From: Flavobacterium ammonificans
GTDB taxonomy: Bacteria > Bacteroidota > Bacteroidia > Flavobacteriales > Flavobacteriaceae
Length of the DNA: 64,000 nt
Assembly (NCBI RefSeq): GCF_020886115.1
Contig: NZ_AP025185.1
Span: forward strand, 1,302,001-1,366,000
Direction: 5' to 3'
Part shown: positions 16,180-25,701 of the stretch, piece by piece
Layout: each line of letters begins with the position of its first letter
Position numbering within the stretch: the stretch's first letter is position 1
Program-made: the position numbers and the translations under genes
Notes under the pieces: generated by a model
Database searches by the model: none
Told to the model about the DNA's origin: nothing
Seen by the model: the letters and a program-made list of their open reading frames with translations, nothing else

Positions 16180-17187
16180 ATGTACCACTCAAAAATTACA
16201 GGATTAGGATTTTATGTTCCTGACAATGTTGTAACTAATGATGATTTATCGAAAGTTATAGATACTAATGACGAATGGATTCAGGAGAGAACAGGGATTC
16301 AAGAACGTCGTCATATTATTCCGGGTCAAGACACGACTACTTCTATGGGGGTTAAAGCCGCAAAAATTGCAATTGAGCGCGCTGGAATTGATAAAAACGA
16401 TATTGATTTTATTGTATTTGCTACGCTAAGTCCGGATTACTATTTTCCAGGTCCAGGTGTTTTAGTACAACGTGATTTAGGTATAGGAACTGTGGGCGCT
16501 TTGGATGTTAGAAACCAATGTTCTGGATTTATCTATGCCTTATCTGTAGCTGATCAATACATCAAATCTGGAATGTACAAGAACGTATTAGTGATTGGTT
16601 CTGAAGTGCATTCAGCGGGACTAGACATGACTACGCGTGGTAGAGGTGTTTCGGTTATTTTTGGAGATGGGGCAGGAGCTGCTATAGTAAGCCGTGAAGA
16701 AGATTTGACCAAAGGAATTCTATCTACGCATTTGCATTCAGAAGGAGTTCATGCCGAAGAATTAATTGTAAAAGCTCCAGGAATGGGCGGTCGTTGGGTA
16801 ACGGATATTTTGAAAGACAATGATCCAGACGACGAAACTTATTTCCCATACATGAACGGTCAATTTGTATTTAAAAATGCAGTAGTTCGTTTTGCTGAGG
16901 TAATTAACGAAGGTTTGGAAGCCAACAATCTTCAGGTTTCTGATATTGATATGTTGATTCCGCACCAAGCGAATTTGAGAATATCACAATTCATTCAGAA
17001 GAAATTCGGATTGAATGACGATCAAGTCTATAACAATATTATGAAATACGGTAACACTACTGCTGCCTCTGTTCCAATTGCTTTAACTGAAGCTTGGGAA
17101 TTAGGTAAAATCAAGTCGGGAGATACGGTAGTTTTAGCGGCTTTTGGTAGTGGCTTTACTTGGGCAAGTGCTATTATAAAATGGTAG
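16180..17187 (+). CDS. 3-oxoacyl-ACP synthase III family protein (FabH-like)
   Basis: A 335-residue thiolase-fold condensing enzyme that extends an acyl-CoA primer with malonyl-ACP. The catalytic triad is visible: Cys in NQCSGF near residue 113, His in PHQANLRI near 261, and Asn in KYGNTTAAS near 291. The opening ITGLGFYVPDNVVTNDDL and the glycine-rich end FGSGFTWAS are standard for KAS III. It stands alone, flanked by its own promoter and a terminator, not in a plsX-fabH cluster. It may be a paralogue handling special primers such as branched chains or flexirubin/aryl-polyene-type lipids. Confidence 0.9.
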   Translation: MYHSKITGLGFYVPDNVVTNDDLSKVIDTNDEWIQERTGIQERRHIIPGQDTTTSMGVKAAKIAIERAGIDKNDIDFIVFATLSPDYYFPGPGVLVQRDLGIGTVGALDVRNQCSGFIYALSVADQYIKSGMYKNVLVIGSEVHSAGLDMTTRGRGVSVIFGDGAGAAIVSREEDLTKGILSTHLHSEGVHAEELIVKAPGMGGRWVTDILKDNDPDDETYFPYMNGQFVFKNAVVRFAEVINEGLEANNLQVSDIDMLIPHQANLRISQFIQKKFGLNDDQVYNNIMKYGNTTAASVPIALTEAWELGKIKSGDTVVLAAFGSGFTWASAIIKW

Positions 17188-17230
17188 TCCAAGTTGTATT
17201 ATGATACAATAGTTGCAAAATAGCAAAATC

Positions 17231-17264
17231 AGAAAGCCGAAGGATTCAATTCTTTCGGCTTTTT
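17231..17264 (+). terminator. Terminator after the KAS III gene
   Basis: AAAGCCGAA and TTCGGCTTT form the stem with a loop of about 12 bases, then a T-rich tail. It lies about 45 bases after the stop at 17187. Confidence 0.8.
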
Positions 17265-17320
17265 GTTTTGCGGACCAAAACCGATAGAAAAAAGGCTATT
17301 CTATTTCCTTCTGAAATCCT

Positions 17321-17328
17321 TATATTTG
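17321..17328 (+). promoter_or_regulatory. -7 promoter element of argS
   Basis: TATATTTG is a perfect TAnnTTTG match, 22 bases before the argS ATG. No good -33 TTG is seen. Confidence 0.6.
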
Positions 17329-17350
17329 CACTCTTAAAAAAACAGATTCA

Positions 17351-19129
17351 ATGTCATTACAACACATTCTTACCCCATCTATAGCAAAAGCGATTCAAGA
17401 TTTATTTGAAGTATCCGTTGATAAAGTAGAGTTTCAGGCTACCCGCAAGGAGTTTGAAGGCGATATTACAATGGTTATTTTTCCTTTGTTGAAATTGGTA
17501 AAAAGCAACCCGGTGGAGTTAGGAAACAAAATTGGGAATTATTTGGTGGAGAATGTTCCAGAAGTAGCCCGTTTTAATGTGGTGTCTGGATTTTTGAATA
17601 TTGTAATATCGGATTCGTATTACTTGAATTTCTTTAACGGAATCAAAGACGATGCAAAATACGGTTTTGTAACGCCAAATCCTTCCGACAAGGCGGTAAT
17701 GGTGGAGTATTCTTCGCCCAATACCAACAAGCCCTTGCACTTAGGACACGTTCGTAACAATTTGTTAGGCTATTCAGTGGCTGAGATTTTGAAAGCATCG
17801 GGTAAAAAAGTCTATAAAACCCAAATTATCAACGACCGTGGGATCCATATTTGCAAGTCGATGTTGGCTTGGAAAAAATTTGGGAATGGTGAAACGCCCG
17901 CTTCCACAGGATTAAAAGGAGATAAATTAGTTGGTAATTACTATGTAGCTTTTGATAAAGCCTACAAAGAAGAAATCAACCAATTAATGGCTGCGGGTAA
18001 AACAGAAGAAGAAGCCAAAAAACAAGCGCCAATCATTCTAGAAGCGCAAGAAATGTTGCTGAGATGGGAAGCAGGAGATGAGGAAGTGAAATCCCTTTGG
18101 GCGATGATGAACCAATGGGTGTACGATGGTTTTGCGACTACTTACAGCAATTTAGGAGTGAATTTTGATAGCTTTTACTACGAAAGCAATACCTATTTAT
18201 TAGGAAAAGACGTGGTTCAAATTGGTTTGGAAAAAGGCGTTTTTGAAAAAGATCCAGACGGTTCGGTTTGGATTGATTTGACTGACGAAGGTTTGGACCG
18301 AAAAATCGTGTTGCGTTCCGACGGGACAGCGGTCTATATGACCCAAGATATTGGTACAGCGATCCAACGTGTGAAAGACCATCCCGATGTGGGAGGTATG
18401 GTATACACGGTGGGTAACGAACAAGATTACCATTTCAAAGTCTTGTTTTTGATTTTGCAAAAACTAGGTTTTGATTGGGCTTCAAGCTTGTATCACTTAT
18501 CGTACGGAATGGTGGACTTGCCTTCAGGGAAGATGAAAAGCCGTGAAGGAACCGTAGTCGATGCGGATGATTTAATGCAAGAAATGACGAGTACAGCGCA
18601 AAACATTTCAGAAGAATTAGGGAAATTAGAAGGCTATTCAGAAGAAGAGAAAACCAAATTATACAATACGATTGGTTTGGGTGCTTTGAAATACTACATT
18701 TTGAAAGTAGATCCTAAAAAACGCATCTTGTTCAATCCAGAAGAATCTGTTGATTTTGCTGGAAACACAGGGCCGTTTATTCAATATACTTATGCGCGTA
18801 TTCAGTCGATTATTCGTAAAGCGACTTTTGATTTTTCGGCTACAGCCAAAACTACCGACTTGCACGAAAAAGAAAAAGAACTGTTGAAACAAATTGAATT
18901 GTATCCAGAAGTAATTCAGAATGCAGCTCAAAATCATAGTCCCGCTTTGATTGCCAATTATACCTATGAGTTGGTGCGTGAATACAATTCGTTTTACCAA
19001 GCGGTGCCTATCTTGGGCGAAGAAAACCAAGAAAAGAAAATATTCAGAGTCCAACTGTCTAAAAAAGTAGCCGATACGATTGCTTCTTCGTTTAGTTTGT
19101 TAGGAATTAATGTTCCGGAAAGAATGTAA
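17351..19129 (+). CDS. argS: Arginine--tRNA ligase
   Basis: A class I aminoacyl-tRNA synthetase of 592 residues that charges tRNA-Arg. The N-terminal Add-1 domain covers about residues 1-105. The HIGH motif appears as NKPLHLGHVRNN near residue 125. The KMSKS-like loop is GKMKSREG near 394, and the C-terminal DALR anticodon-binding domain runs from about 470 to the end (FIQYTYARIQSI). The length is typical for Bacteroidota. It is a single-gene transcription unit with a -7 element just upstream and a strong terminator downstream. Confidence 0.98.
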   Translation: MSLQHILTPSIAKAIQDLFEVSVDKVEFQATRKEFEGDITMVIFPLLKLVKSNPVELGNKIGNYLVENVPEVARFNVVSGFLNIVISDSYYLNFFNGIKDDAKYGFVTPNPSDKAVMVEYSSPNTNKPLHLGHVRNNLLGYSVAEILKASGKKVYKTQIINDRGIHICKSMLAWKKFGNGETPASTGLKGDKLVGNYYVAFDKAYKEEINQLMAAGKTEEEAKKQAPIILEAQEMLLRWEAGDEEVKSLWAMMNQWVYDGFATTYSNLGVNFDSFYYESNTYLLGKDVVQIGLEKGVFEKDPDGSVWIDLTDEGLDRKIVLRSDGTAVYMTQDIGTAIQRVKDHPDVGGMVYTVGNEQDYHFKVLFLILQKLGFDWASSLYHLSYGMVDLPSGKMKSREGTVVDADDLMQEMTSTAQNISEELGKLEGYSEEEKTKLYNTIGLGALKYYILKVDPKKRILFNPEESVDFAGNTGPFIQYTYARIQSIIRKATFDFSATAKTTDLHEKEKELLKQIELYPEVIQNAAQNHSPALIANYTYELVREYNSFYQAVPILGEENQEKKIFRVQLSKKVADTIASSFSLLGINVPERM

Positions 19130-19152
19130 AAACTGAAACTCTATTATAAATG

Positions 19153-19180
19153 AAAACGACCTTTAGGGGTCGTTTTTTTG
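19153..19180 (+). terminator. Terminator after argS
   Basis: AAAACGACC and GGTCGTTTT form a 9-bp stem around a short loop, followed by T7. It lies 23 bases after the argS stop. Confidence 0.85.
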
Positions 19181-19294
19181 TTTTAAAATTATTGTTATTT
19201 AATTATTTAGCAGCTGACGCGAATTTTTCGGTTCCCTTTTTTTACCAATTTAATGGAATAGAATAGGGCAGCGATGAGCTGCCCTAGTATGGTT

Positions 19295-20719
19295 TTATTG
19301 CCAACCTCCACCCAATGCTTTATACAAATTGATGGATGCTTTGTATTGCGATTTTTTGGTGTTGATCAAATCTATTTTTGATTCTAAAGCCGTTCGTTGT
19401 GCCGTTAAGACTTCTAAGTAATTGGCTCTACCTGACTTGAATAAATCATTGGCTATTTCTACAGATTTCTCATAGGAATACACTTCTTTATTTTTAAGGT
19501 CAAGGGTTTTTTCTAGTGTTTCAATAGTTGCCATTTCATTAGCGACTTCAATATAGCCATTCAAAACTGTTTTTTGGTATTTGAGAAGACTCTCCGTTTG
19601 AAGTGCTTTGGCTGTATTGAATTGTACTTTGATTGCTCTTCTGTTGAGCAGTGGCGCACTAATGCCTCCTAAAATGGTATAGGCAAAAGAGGCTGGCGTT
19701 TGAAACAGCAAAGCCGATTGAAAGGCCTGAAAACCAACTGTCCCAGTCATCGTGAAGGAGGGGTAAAAGGCTGCTTTGGCTGCTTTCACATCGCATTTGG
19801 CTGCTGCTAATTCCAATTCTACTTCGCGAATATCAGGTCGTAAGGCCAAAAGCTGTGAGGGAATTCCGGTGCTGATTTTGAAATCAAAAGAGCTAAATGT
19901 TGTTTTATCTCTTGCAATTGCTTGTGGAAATCGGCCGCACAAAAAGTTCAAATGGTTCTCGGTAATTTGAATCAACTGAAGGATATTCAACTCGAAAGAT
20001 TTAGAGTTAAACACTTGGCCTTCAAATTGTTTTACCGCTAATTCATTGTACACGCCCGCTTCTTTTTTCAATTTAATAATATCCAAAGCAGCTTGTTGCA
20101 AGACAGCAGTTTCCTTGATAATATCCAATTCGTTATCCAAAGCGATTAATTCATAATAAGTAGCAGCGATTTCTGCAATTAAAATAGACTGAATGGCATT
20201 CTTCGCTTCTATGCTTCCGCTGTATCGCGCTAAAGCGGCTTTCTTTTTGTTTTTCAATTTTCCCCAAACATCGGCTTCCCAGCTGGTATTCAATCCAACC
20301 TGATAATCAGGTAAGTGTTCCGGTACGATTTGATTCGGGCGAATATTAGTAGAGGCGTTTCCGGCTCCATCCATAGTGAATAAACCAAATTTTCGCTGTG
20401 CAATTCCTGCACCTGCATTTACCAGCGGCAAGAGCTCGCTTTTCTTCAATCGGAATTGATTTTGAGCGATTTCTATTTTTTGTACCGCAGCCAAAAGATC
20501 AAAGTTATTGCTAAGCGCCGTTTCAATCAGTTTTTTCAGATTATCATCTTTGTAAAAAAGCTGCCATTGTAAGCTGCCCGAGTTGACAGTGTCTGATTGA
20601 TTTGTATACCTTTCGGGCAACGGTTTTTGGTCCTTATCAGTTGGTATTGCTTTTGTTTTGCACGCCATAAAAGCCAGCAAGACAATCATCAAACCCATTA
20701 TTTTTTTGAATTGTGACAT
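19295..20719 (-). CDS. Outer-membrane efflux lipoprotein (NodT/OprM-type TolC family)
   Basis: The 474-residue outer-membrane channel of a tripartite efflux pump. A type II signal peptide ends at FMAC (Cys20). Two OEP repeats follow (about residues 55-255 and 270-470), with long alpha-helical stretches and the typical LRPDIREVELELAAAKCDVKAAKAAFYPS. It should form a trimeric channel with the RND pump. It is the last gene of the minus-strand operon, 21 bases after the pump gene. Confidence 0.94.
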   Translation of the reverse strand: MSQFKKIMGLMIVLLAFMACKTKAIPTDKDQKPLPERYTNQSDTVNSGSLQWQLFYKDDNLKKLIETALSNNFDLLAAVQKIEIAQNQFRLKKSELLPLVNAGAGIAQRKFGLFTMDGAGNASTNIRPNQIVPEHLPDYQVGLNTSWEADVWGKLKNKKKAALARYSGSIEAKNAIQSILIAEIAATYYELIALDNELDIIKETAVLQQAALDIIKLKKEAGVYNELAVKQFEGQVFNSKSFELNILQLIQITENHLNFLCGRFPQAIARDKTTFSSFDFKISTGIPSQLLALRPDIREVELELAAAKCDVKAAKAAFYPSFTMTGTVGFQAFQSALLFQTPASFAYTILGGISAPLLNRRAIKVQFNTAKALQTESLLKYQKTVLNGYIEVANEMATIETLEKTLDLKNKEVYSYEKSVEIANDLFKSGRANYLEVLTAQRTALESKIDLINTKKSQYKASINLYKALGGGWQ

Positions 20720-20740
20720 AGTGTATGAATATCAGTTGAT

Positions 20741-23700
20741 TTAATTCGTTGTTTTTTTGGATAGTTTTTCAGCTATGAGTGCAAAAATCAAATACAGTCC
20801 CGGAATAATTAGAATTCCAAAAACAGTTCCAAAAAGCATTCCTCCTGCAGCAGCAGTTCCAATAGTTCTGTTTCCAATTGCTCCGGCTCCTGATGCGATC
20901 ACTAACGGAATTAATCCGGCGATGAATGCAAAGGAAGTCATCAAGATTGGTCGCAAACGCGCTACTGCTCCTTCTATAGCTGCTTTCAGTGGCGAAAGGC
21001 CTTCTTTGTTTTTCAAAACCGCAAATTCGATAATCAAAACGGCATTTTTACCCAAAAGACCAATAAGCATAATCATAGCAACTTGCGCATAAATATTGTT
21101 TTCTAAACCTAATGTTGCCAAGAGAAAGAACGCCCCAAAAACACCCGTTGGAAGTGATAAAATCACAGCAAGCGGAAGGACAAAACTTTCGTATTGCGCC
21201 GAAAGCAATAAGTAAATGAACAACAAACAAATCAAGAAGATGTACACCGCTTCGTTTCCGGCATTGGCCTGTTCTCTCGATGAACCTCCCCAATCGAATC
21301 CATATCCTTTTGGGAGTTTTTCTTCGGCTACTTTTTTGATAGCATCAATGGCTTGACCACTACTGTAGCCTTCTTTTGGCTCTCCATTAAGCATAGCTGC
21401 AGGATACATATTGTAGCGGGTAATTTGTTCTGGACCATATACTTTTTCGATAGTCAAGAAAGAAGACATCGCTACCATTTCTCCTTCTGAATTTTTGGTG
21501 TACAATTTTAAAATATCTTCAGGTTTCGATCTGAACTCCGGCGAAGATTGCACCATCACTTTGTACATTTGGTTGAACCGAATGAAATTAGTGGCATAAT
21601 CACTACCTAGATAGGTTTGTAAAGTACCCAAAACCTCATTGATGTTTACTCCTTTCTGAGCGGCTTTAGCATTATCAATATTCACCATAAACTGAGGAAA
21701 ACTGGCATCAAAAGAAGAAAACGTATTTTTGATAGCTTCATTTTTATTCAGTTCATTGGCAAAATCGGTAGCTACAGTTTCTAATTTTTTCAAGTCACTT
21801 TTTCCGGTTTTATCCAAAATTCTAAGTTCAAATCCACTAGAGTTACCATAACCAGGCACTGGTGGCGGAGTGAAAAATTCGATTTTAGCATCTTTAATGT
21901 GACGGGTTTTCTCCTTTAATTCAGTAATAATGTTTTGATCTGTTATTCCCTTGCGTTCTTTCCAGCTTTTTAAACTAATCAAGTTCATTCCATACGAAGC
22001 TCCTGTTCCATCCGTAAGAAAATTGTAACCCGCTAATGTAGAAACTGAGGCTACATTTTGGTTTTCCAAAGCGGCTTTTTGAATCGCATCTACTACATCT
22101 TCAGATCGTTCTAATGTTGCTCCAGATGGAGTGGTAATACTGGCATAAATTGTTCCTTGATCTTCATTAGGGATAAACCCTGAAGGGACAATTTTACCCA
22201 ATCCAAAGGTAGCCACACAAAAGGCTAACAAGGCTACAACAGTCACCACTCTTCGATTAACGATTATTTCCAATAGTCTTCGGTAGCGTTCTGCAACTCG
22301 ATTGTATTTGGAGTTGAACGCATCAATAAATCGGTTGATTAATGTAGGTTTTCTTTCTTGCCCATGGGTGTTTTTTAAAAGCAAAGCACACAAGGCAGGT
22401 GTTAGTGTCAATGCACTAATTCCGGATAGCACAATTGCAATAGCCATAGTCAAAGAAAACTGTCTGTAAAATACCCCTGTTGGTCCAGGTAAAAAAGCAA
22501 CTGGGATAAATACTGCCGACATTACGAGTGTAATGGCGATGATAGCACCTCCAATTTCTTTCATCGCTTCTTCGGTAGCCGCTTTTGGATCCAGATGCAG
22601 TTCTTCCATTTTGGCGTGTACCGCTTCTACAACTACGATGGCATTATCAACTACAATTCCAATTGCCAATACCAAGGCGAATAGCGTAATTAAGTTAATG
22701 GAGAAACCAAATAATTGCATAAAAAAGAAGGTTCCAATTAAGGAAATGGGTACCGCAATAGCAGGAATTAAAGTGGATCTAAAATCTCCTAAGAAAACAA
22801 ATACCACTAATGCAACCAATAAAAAGGCTTCAATTAAGGTATACAAAACGCCTTCGATGGATGCGTTTAGAAAGTTGGAAACATCATAGCTATACGTATA
22901 AGAAATTCCAGAAGGAAAGATTTTTTGCAACTCATCCATCTTGCTTTTGATGTTTTGGATTACATCGCTGGCATTACTTCCAGGTCGTTGCTTCAATACA
23001 ATGGCTGCAGAAGGTTTTCCGTTTTCTTTAGAAAGCACATCGTAATCCAATGAACCAAATTCAATCTCAGCTACATCTTTTAAGCGCAGCAATTCCCCTT
23101 CAAAATTGCGCTTAATTACCACGTTTTCATATTGCTCTTTGGTGTTGTATTTCCCGGCATACTTCACAACATATTGTAAAGATTGTTCTTTTTTGCCCGA
23201 ACTTTCACCCACTTTTCCTGGTGCGGCTTCTATATTTTGTTGTTTCAAACTTTGAACTACATCTTCAGTCGAAATTTTGTAAGCCGCCATTTTTACAGGA
23301 TTTAACCAAACACGCATGGCGTATTCACGTTGTCCCATTATGTCTGCAAATCCAACTCCTTCAATTCGTTTTAGTTCGGGTAGAATATTGATATCTGCAA
23401 AGTTGTACAAAAACTTTTCGTCCAAGTTGGGGTCAGAACTCAGTACGTTTAAATAGAGCAACATACTGTTTTGTACTTTTTCTACAATTACTCCTGACTT
23501 GATTACTTCTTCAGGGAGCTCATCCAAAACGGAAGAAACACGGTTTTGAACATTTACGGCAGCAATTTCAGGATCGGTTCCTGCTTTGAAAATGATATTT
23601 ATGACACTGGTTCCGTCGTTACCAGATACAGAGGACATATACGCCATTCCAGGCACTCCATTTACAGCTCTTTCTAGGGTCACTACAACGGCTTTTACAC

Positions 23701-23869
23701 AGGCTTCGGCATTGGCACCGGTATATTTAGTTGTTACAGTTACTTCAGGAGGAGCAATATCCGGGAATTGGGTCATAGGCAATTGTGTCAGCGACACTAC
23801 TCCTAAAAGTACAATCATGAGCGAAATTACAATTGAAAGTACGGGTCTGTGAATGAATTTTGAAAACAT
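20741..23869 (-). CDS. RND multidrug efflux permease, HAE1 (AcrB/MexB) type
   Basis: A 1042-residue inner-membrane proton/drug antiporter with the HAE1 layout: TM1, a large periplasmic loop, TM2-7, a second loop, TM8-12. The N-terminus FSKFIHRPVLSIVISL and the second-half motif GLLGKNAVLIIEFA (proton-relay Lys) are present. The TM4 relay reads GIVVDNAIVVVEAV, so the second aspartate of the AcrB Asp-Asp pair (about residue 408) is Asn. The periplasmic-adaptor and outer-membrane channel genes flank it with 21-base gaps. Substrates are likely hydrophobic toxic compounds, not predictable from sequence. Confidence 0.95.
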   Translation of the reverse strand: MFSKFIHRPVLSIVISLMIVLLGVVSLTQLPMTQFPDIAPPEVTVTTKYTGANAEACVKAVVVTLERAVNGVPGMAYMSSVSGNDGTSVINIIFKAGTDPEIAAVNVQNRVSSVLDELPEEVIKSGVIVEKVQNSMLLYLNVLSSDPNLDEKFLYNFADINILPELKRIEGVGFADIMGQREYAMRVWLNPVKMAAYKISTEDVVQSLKQQNIEAAPGKVGESSGKKEQSLQYVVKYAGKYNTKEQYENVVIKRNFEGELLRLKDVAEIEFGSLDYDVLSKENGKPSAAIVLKQRPGSNASDVIQNIKSKMDELQKIFPSGISYTYSYDVSNFLNASIEGVLYTLIEAFLLVALVVFVFLGDFRSTLIPAIAVPISLIGTFFFMQLFGFSINLITLFALVLAIGIVVDNAIVVVEAVHAKMEELHLDPKAATEEAMKEIGGAIIAITLVMSAVFIPVAFLPGPTGVFYRQFSLTMAIAIVLSGISALTLTPALCALLLKNTHGQERKPTLINRFIDAFNSKYNRVAERYRRLLEIIVNRRVVTVVALLAFCVATFGLGKIVPSGFIPNEDQGTIYASITTPSGATLERSEDVVDAIQKAALENQNVASVSTLAGYNFLTDGTGASYGMNLISLKSWKERKGITDQNIITELKEKTRHIKDAKIEFFTPPPVPGYGNSSGFELRILDKTGKSDLKKLETVATDFANELNKNEAIKNTFSSFDASFPQFMVNIDNAKAAQKGVNINEVLGTLQTYLGSDYATNFIRFNQMYKVMVQSSPEFRSKPEDILKLYTKNSEGEMVAMSSFLTIEKVYGPEQITRYNMYPAAMLNGEPKEGYSSGQAIDAIKKVAEEKLPKGYGFDWGGSSREQANAGNEAVYIFLICLLFIYLLLSAQYESFVLPLAVILSLPTGVFGAFFLLATLGLENNIYAQVAMIMLIGLLGKNAVLIIEFAVLKNKEGLSPLKAAIEGAVARLRPILMTSFAFIAGLIPLVIASGAGAIGNRTIGTAAAGGMLFGTVFGILIIPGLYLIFALIAEKLSKKTTN

Positions 23870-23890
23870 AAGTTGGTTTTTATTTATTTC

Positions 23891-25006
23891 TTATTTCAGT
23901 TTAGACATTAGTGCTTTCATAGCAATAACTTGTGGGCTAATTGTATCCCCTTCTTTAAGGTTTTGGATTCCTTCATAGAGTACTTGATCTTCTACTGAAA
24001 GTCCGTTTTTGATGATGTACAGATGTTGTAATCGTTGCTGAACTTCGATTGCTCTTGAACGAACAACATTTTTTTTGTCAATTACAAAAACATATTGTTT
24101 GTCTTGAATTTCGAAGGTTGCTTTTTGAGGAATTATCAACGCATTTTGTATTGAGTTGGTCAATTGTATTTTCCCACTCGATCCGTGTTTTAATAATAAA
24201 TTCGGATTTGGGAATTTGGCTCTAAAGGCTATATTTCCGGTGTTTTGATCAAATTCGCCTTCTATGGTTTCAATAGTTCCTTTGTAATCGTGAGGTTTAT
24301 TGTTTGCCAAAAGGAGCGTAATATCATCATGAGATTTCTCGCTTCGCTGTTCTTTAATCTGCAAATATTCTTTTTCCGATACATTGAAATAGGCATAAAC
24401 CTGATTGTTGTTTGAAATGGTGGTTAGCAATGTGCCTTCATTAATTAAACTTCCAATTTTGAACGGAATTCTATTGATTATTCCATTGAACGGAGCGCGT
24501 ATTTTAGTCATTGCCAAATGAATTTCGGCCGACTCTTGATTGGCTTTGTGTTCTTCTACACGGGCTAGAGCAGCAGAATAGTTGGCCTGAGCTTTTTCCA
24601 ATTCTGTTTTTGAGACTACATTTTTACCAGCTAATAATTTCACATTCTGTAAATCCAACTCTGCGTTTTTTGCCTCCGCAATAGCATTTTTTACCATAGC
24701 CTTTGCTTTCAAAAGATCTTTTTGAAAAGTTTGGCTATTGATTGTAAACAAGAGCTGACCTGCTTTTACCGGTTTTCCTTCATCAACATGAATTTTTTCG
24801 ATAAAGCCATTAATTTTTGTTCTAATTTCCACATTTTGAATGGATTGAATATCAGCTACATATTCATTCGTTATGGTAGTATCTACAAGTATTGGTTTTG
24901 TTGTGGGATATTTTTCAAAACCAATTTTTTCGTTTTTATTAGAATTGCAAGCAACTGTTAGGCCTAACAATAAAGTCAGACTAACACACATAGTAATTTT
25001 TTTCAT
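23891..25006 (-). CDS. RND efflux periplasmic adaptor (membrane fusion lipoprotein)
   Basis: A 371-residue AcrA-type adaptor joining pump and outer-membrane channel. The signal peptide ends at LTVAC (Cys20, lipid anchor). The lipoyl-like half-motifs are NVEIRTKINGFIEKIHVDEGKPVKAGQLLFTI (about residues 58-90) and the later IRAPFNGIINRI. An alpha-helical hairpin lies between them, followed by beta-barrel and membrane-proximal domains. It is the second gene of the efflux operon, 92 bases after a small unknown membrane protein and 21 bases before the pump gene. Confidence 0.95.
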   Translation of the reverse strand: MKKITMCVSLTLLLGLTVACNSNKNEKIGFEKYPTTKPILVDTTITNEYVADIQSIQNVEIRTKINGFIEKIHVDEGKPVKAGQLLFTINSQTFQKDLLKAKAMVKNAIAEAKNAELDLQNVKLLAGKNVVSKTELEKAQANYSAALARVEEHKANQESAEIHLAMTKIRAPFNGIINRIPFKIGSLINEGTLLTTISNNNQVYAYFNVSEKEYLQIKEQRSEKSHDDITLLLANNKPHDYKGTIETIEGEFDQNTGNIAFRAKFPNPNLLLKHGSSGKIQLTNSIQNALIIPQKATFEIQDKQYVFVIDKKNVVRSRAIEVQQRLQHLYIIKNGLSVEDQVLYEGIQNLKEGDTISPQVIAMKALMSKLK

Positions 25007-25098
25007 TTATAGAATAATTAAAAGGTATTGTTAATGTAAATAACAAGAAGAATGGGTTACACGTTCAAAGTACAACCGAAATAACTATTTAGTAAATG

Positions 25099-25449
25099 CT
25101 ACACCTGAGGCGGTGGAGATACAATGTCAATTTGAAATTGCAATTGGTCTGATTCTTTGTAATTGAAAGATAAAGAATTAGATATAAGTTGTTTTGGAAC
25201 TTTAAATTCGAAGAAATTTTTTGAAATCCAGTAATCAGTGGTGTCTTCTATATCAATATTAGTTAACTGATTATTGTCTGTAGAATTGTCGTTGCCCGAG
25301 TTGTTGTCAGCATCATGCATTGCAATTAAATTGAACGCAGACTCTTTCTCTAAAGAAATTTCAAAGGTAGTAAGACCCACCATAATTGCATAAATTGAAA
25401 ATGCAATCAAGGAGAGTATTTTGCCTGTATTTGAAACTTTGTTTTTCAT
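25099..25449 (-). CDS. Unknown small membrane protein leading the efflux operon
   Basis: A 116-residue protein I do not recognise. The ATG at 25449 is chosen because a perfect -7 element lies 10 bases upstream of it. Residues of about 10-32 form one transmembrane or uncleaved signal helix (ILSLIAFSIYAIMVGLTTF). An Asn/Asp-rich low-complexity linker (NNSGNDNSTDNN) follows, then a mixed domain ending in SPPPQV. It heads the adaptor, pump and channel genes on the same strand with a 92-base gap, so it is probably co-expressed. It could be an accessory or sensor peptide; it lacks any DNA-binding motif and no TetR or MarR gene is nearby. Confidence 0.65.
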   Translation of the reverse strand: MKNKVSNTGKILSLIAFSIYAIMVGLTTFEISLEKESAFNLIAMHDADNNSGNDNSTDNNQLTNIDIEDTTDYWISKNFFEFKVPKQLISNSLSFNYKESDQLQFQIDIVSPPPQV

Positions 25450-25458
25450 ATTTGAGTG

Positions 25459-25466
25459 CAAATATA
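25459..25466 (-). promoter_or_regulatory. -7 promoter element of the efflux operon
   Basis: TATATTTG on the minus strand is a perfect -7 match, with its downstream edge 10 bases from the ATG at 25449. This would give a nearly leaderless transcript. Confidence 0.6.
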
Positions 25467-25649
25467 TCTCAATACAATTCCTGAAATAATTTTTCAAAAA
25501 AATTTAATTTTTTTTTAACTATTTATTTTTGCTAAATGAAGCTTTTAAGGAGTTAAATGAATGATTTTAAATTAGTTAAATCTATAATTAAAATTATTTT
25601 TTTGCTTTTATACTAACAAATAGTTAACGTATTTATCTTTAGTATTGAA

Positions 25650-25679
25650 TTGCCTAATTATTGAATTAGTTTATCTTTG
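25650..25679 (+). promoter_or_regulatory. Promoter of ffh
   Basis: TTG at 25650-25652, a 19-base spacer, and TATCTTTG at 25672-25679, a textbook Bacteroidota promoter. The predicted start point is about 15 bases before the ffh ATG. Confidence 0.75.
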
Positions 25680-25701
25680 CGTTTCAAAAAAAGTATAGAG
25701 T

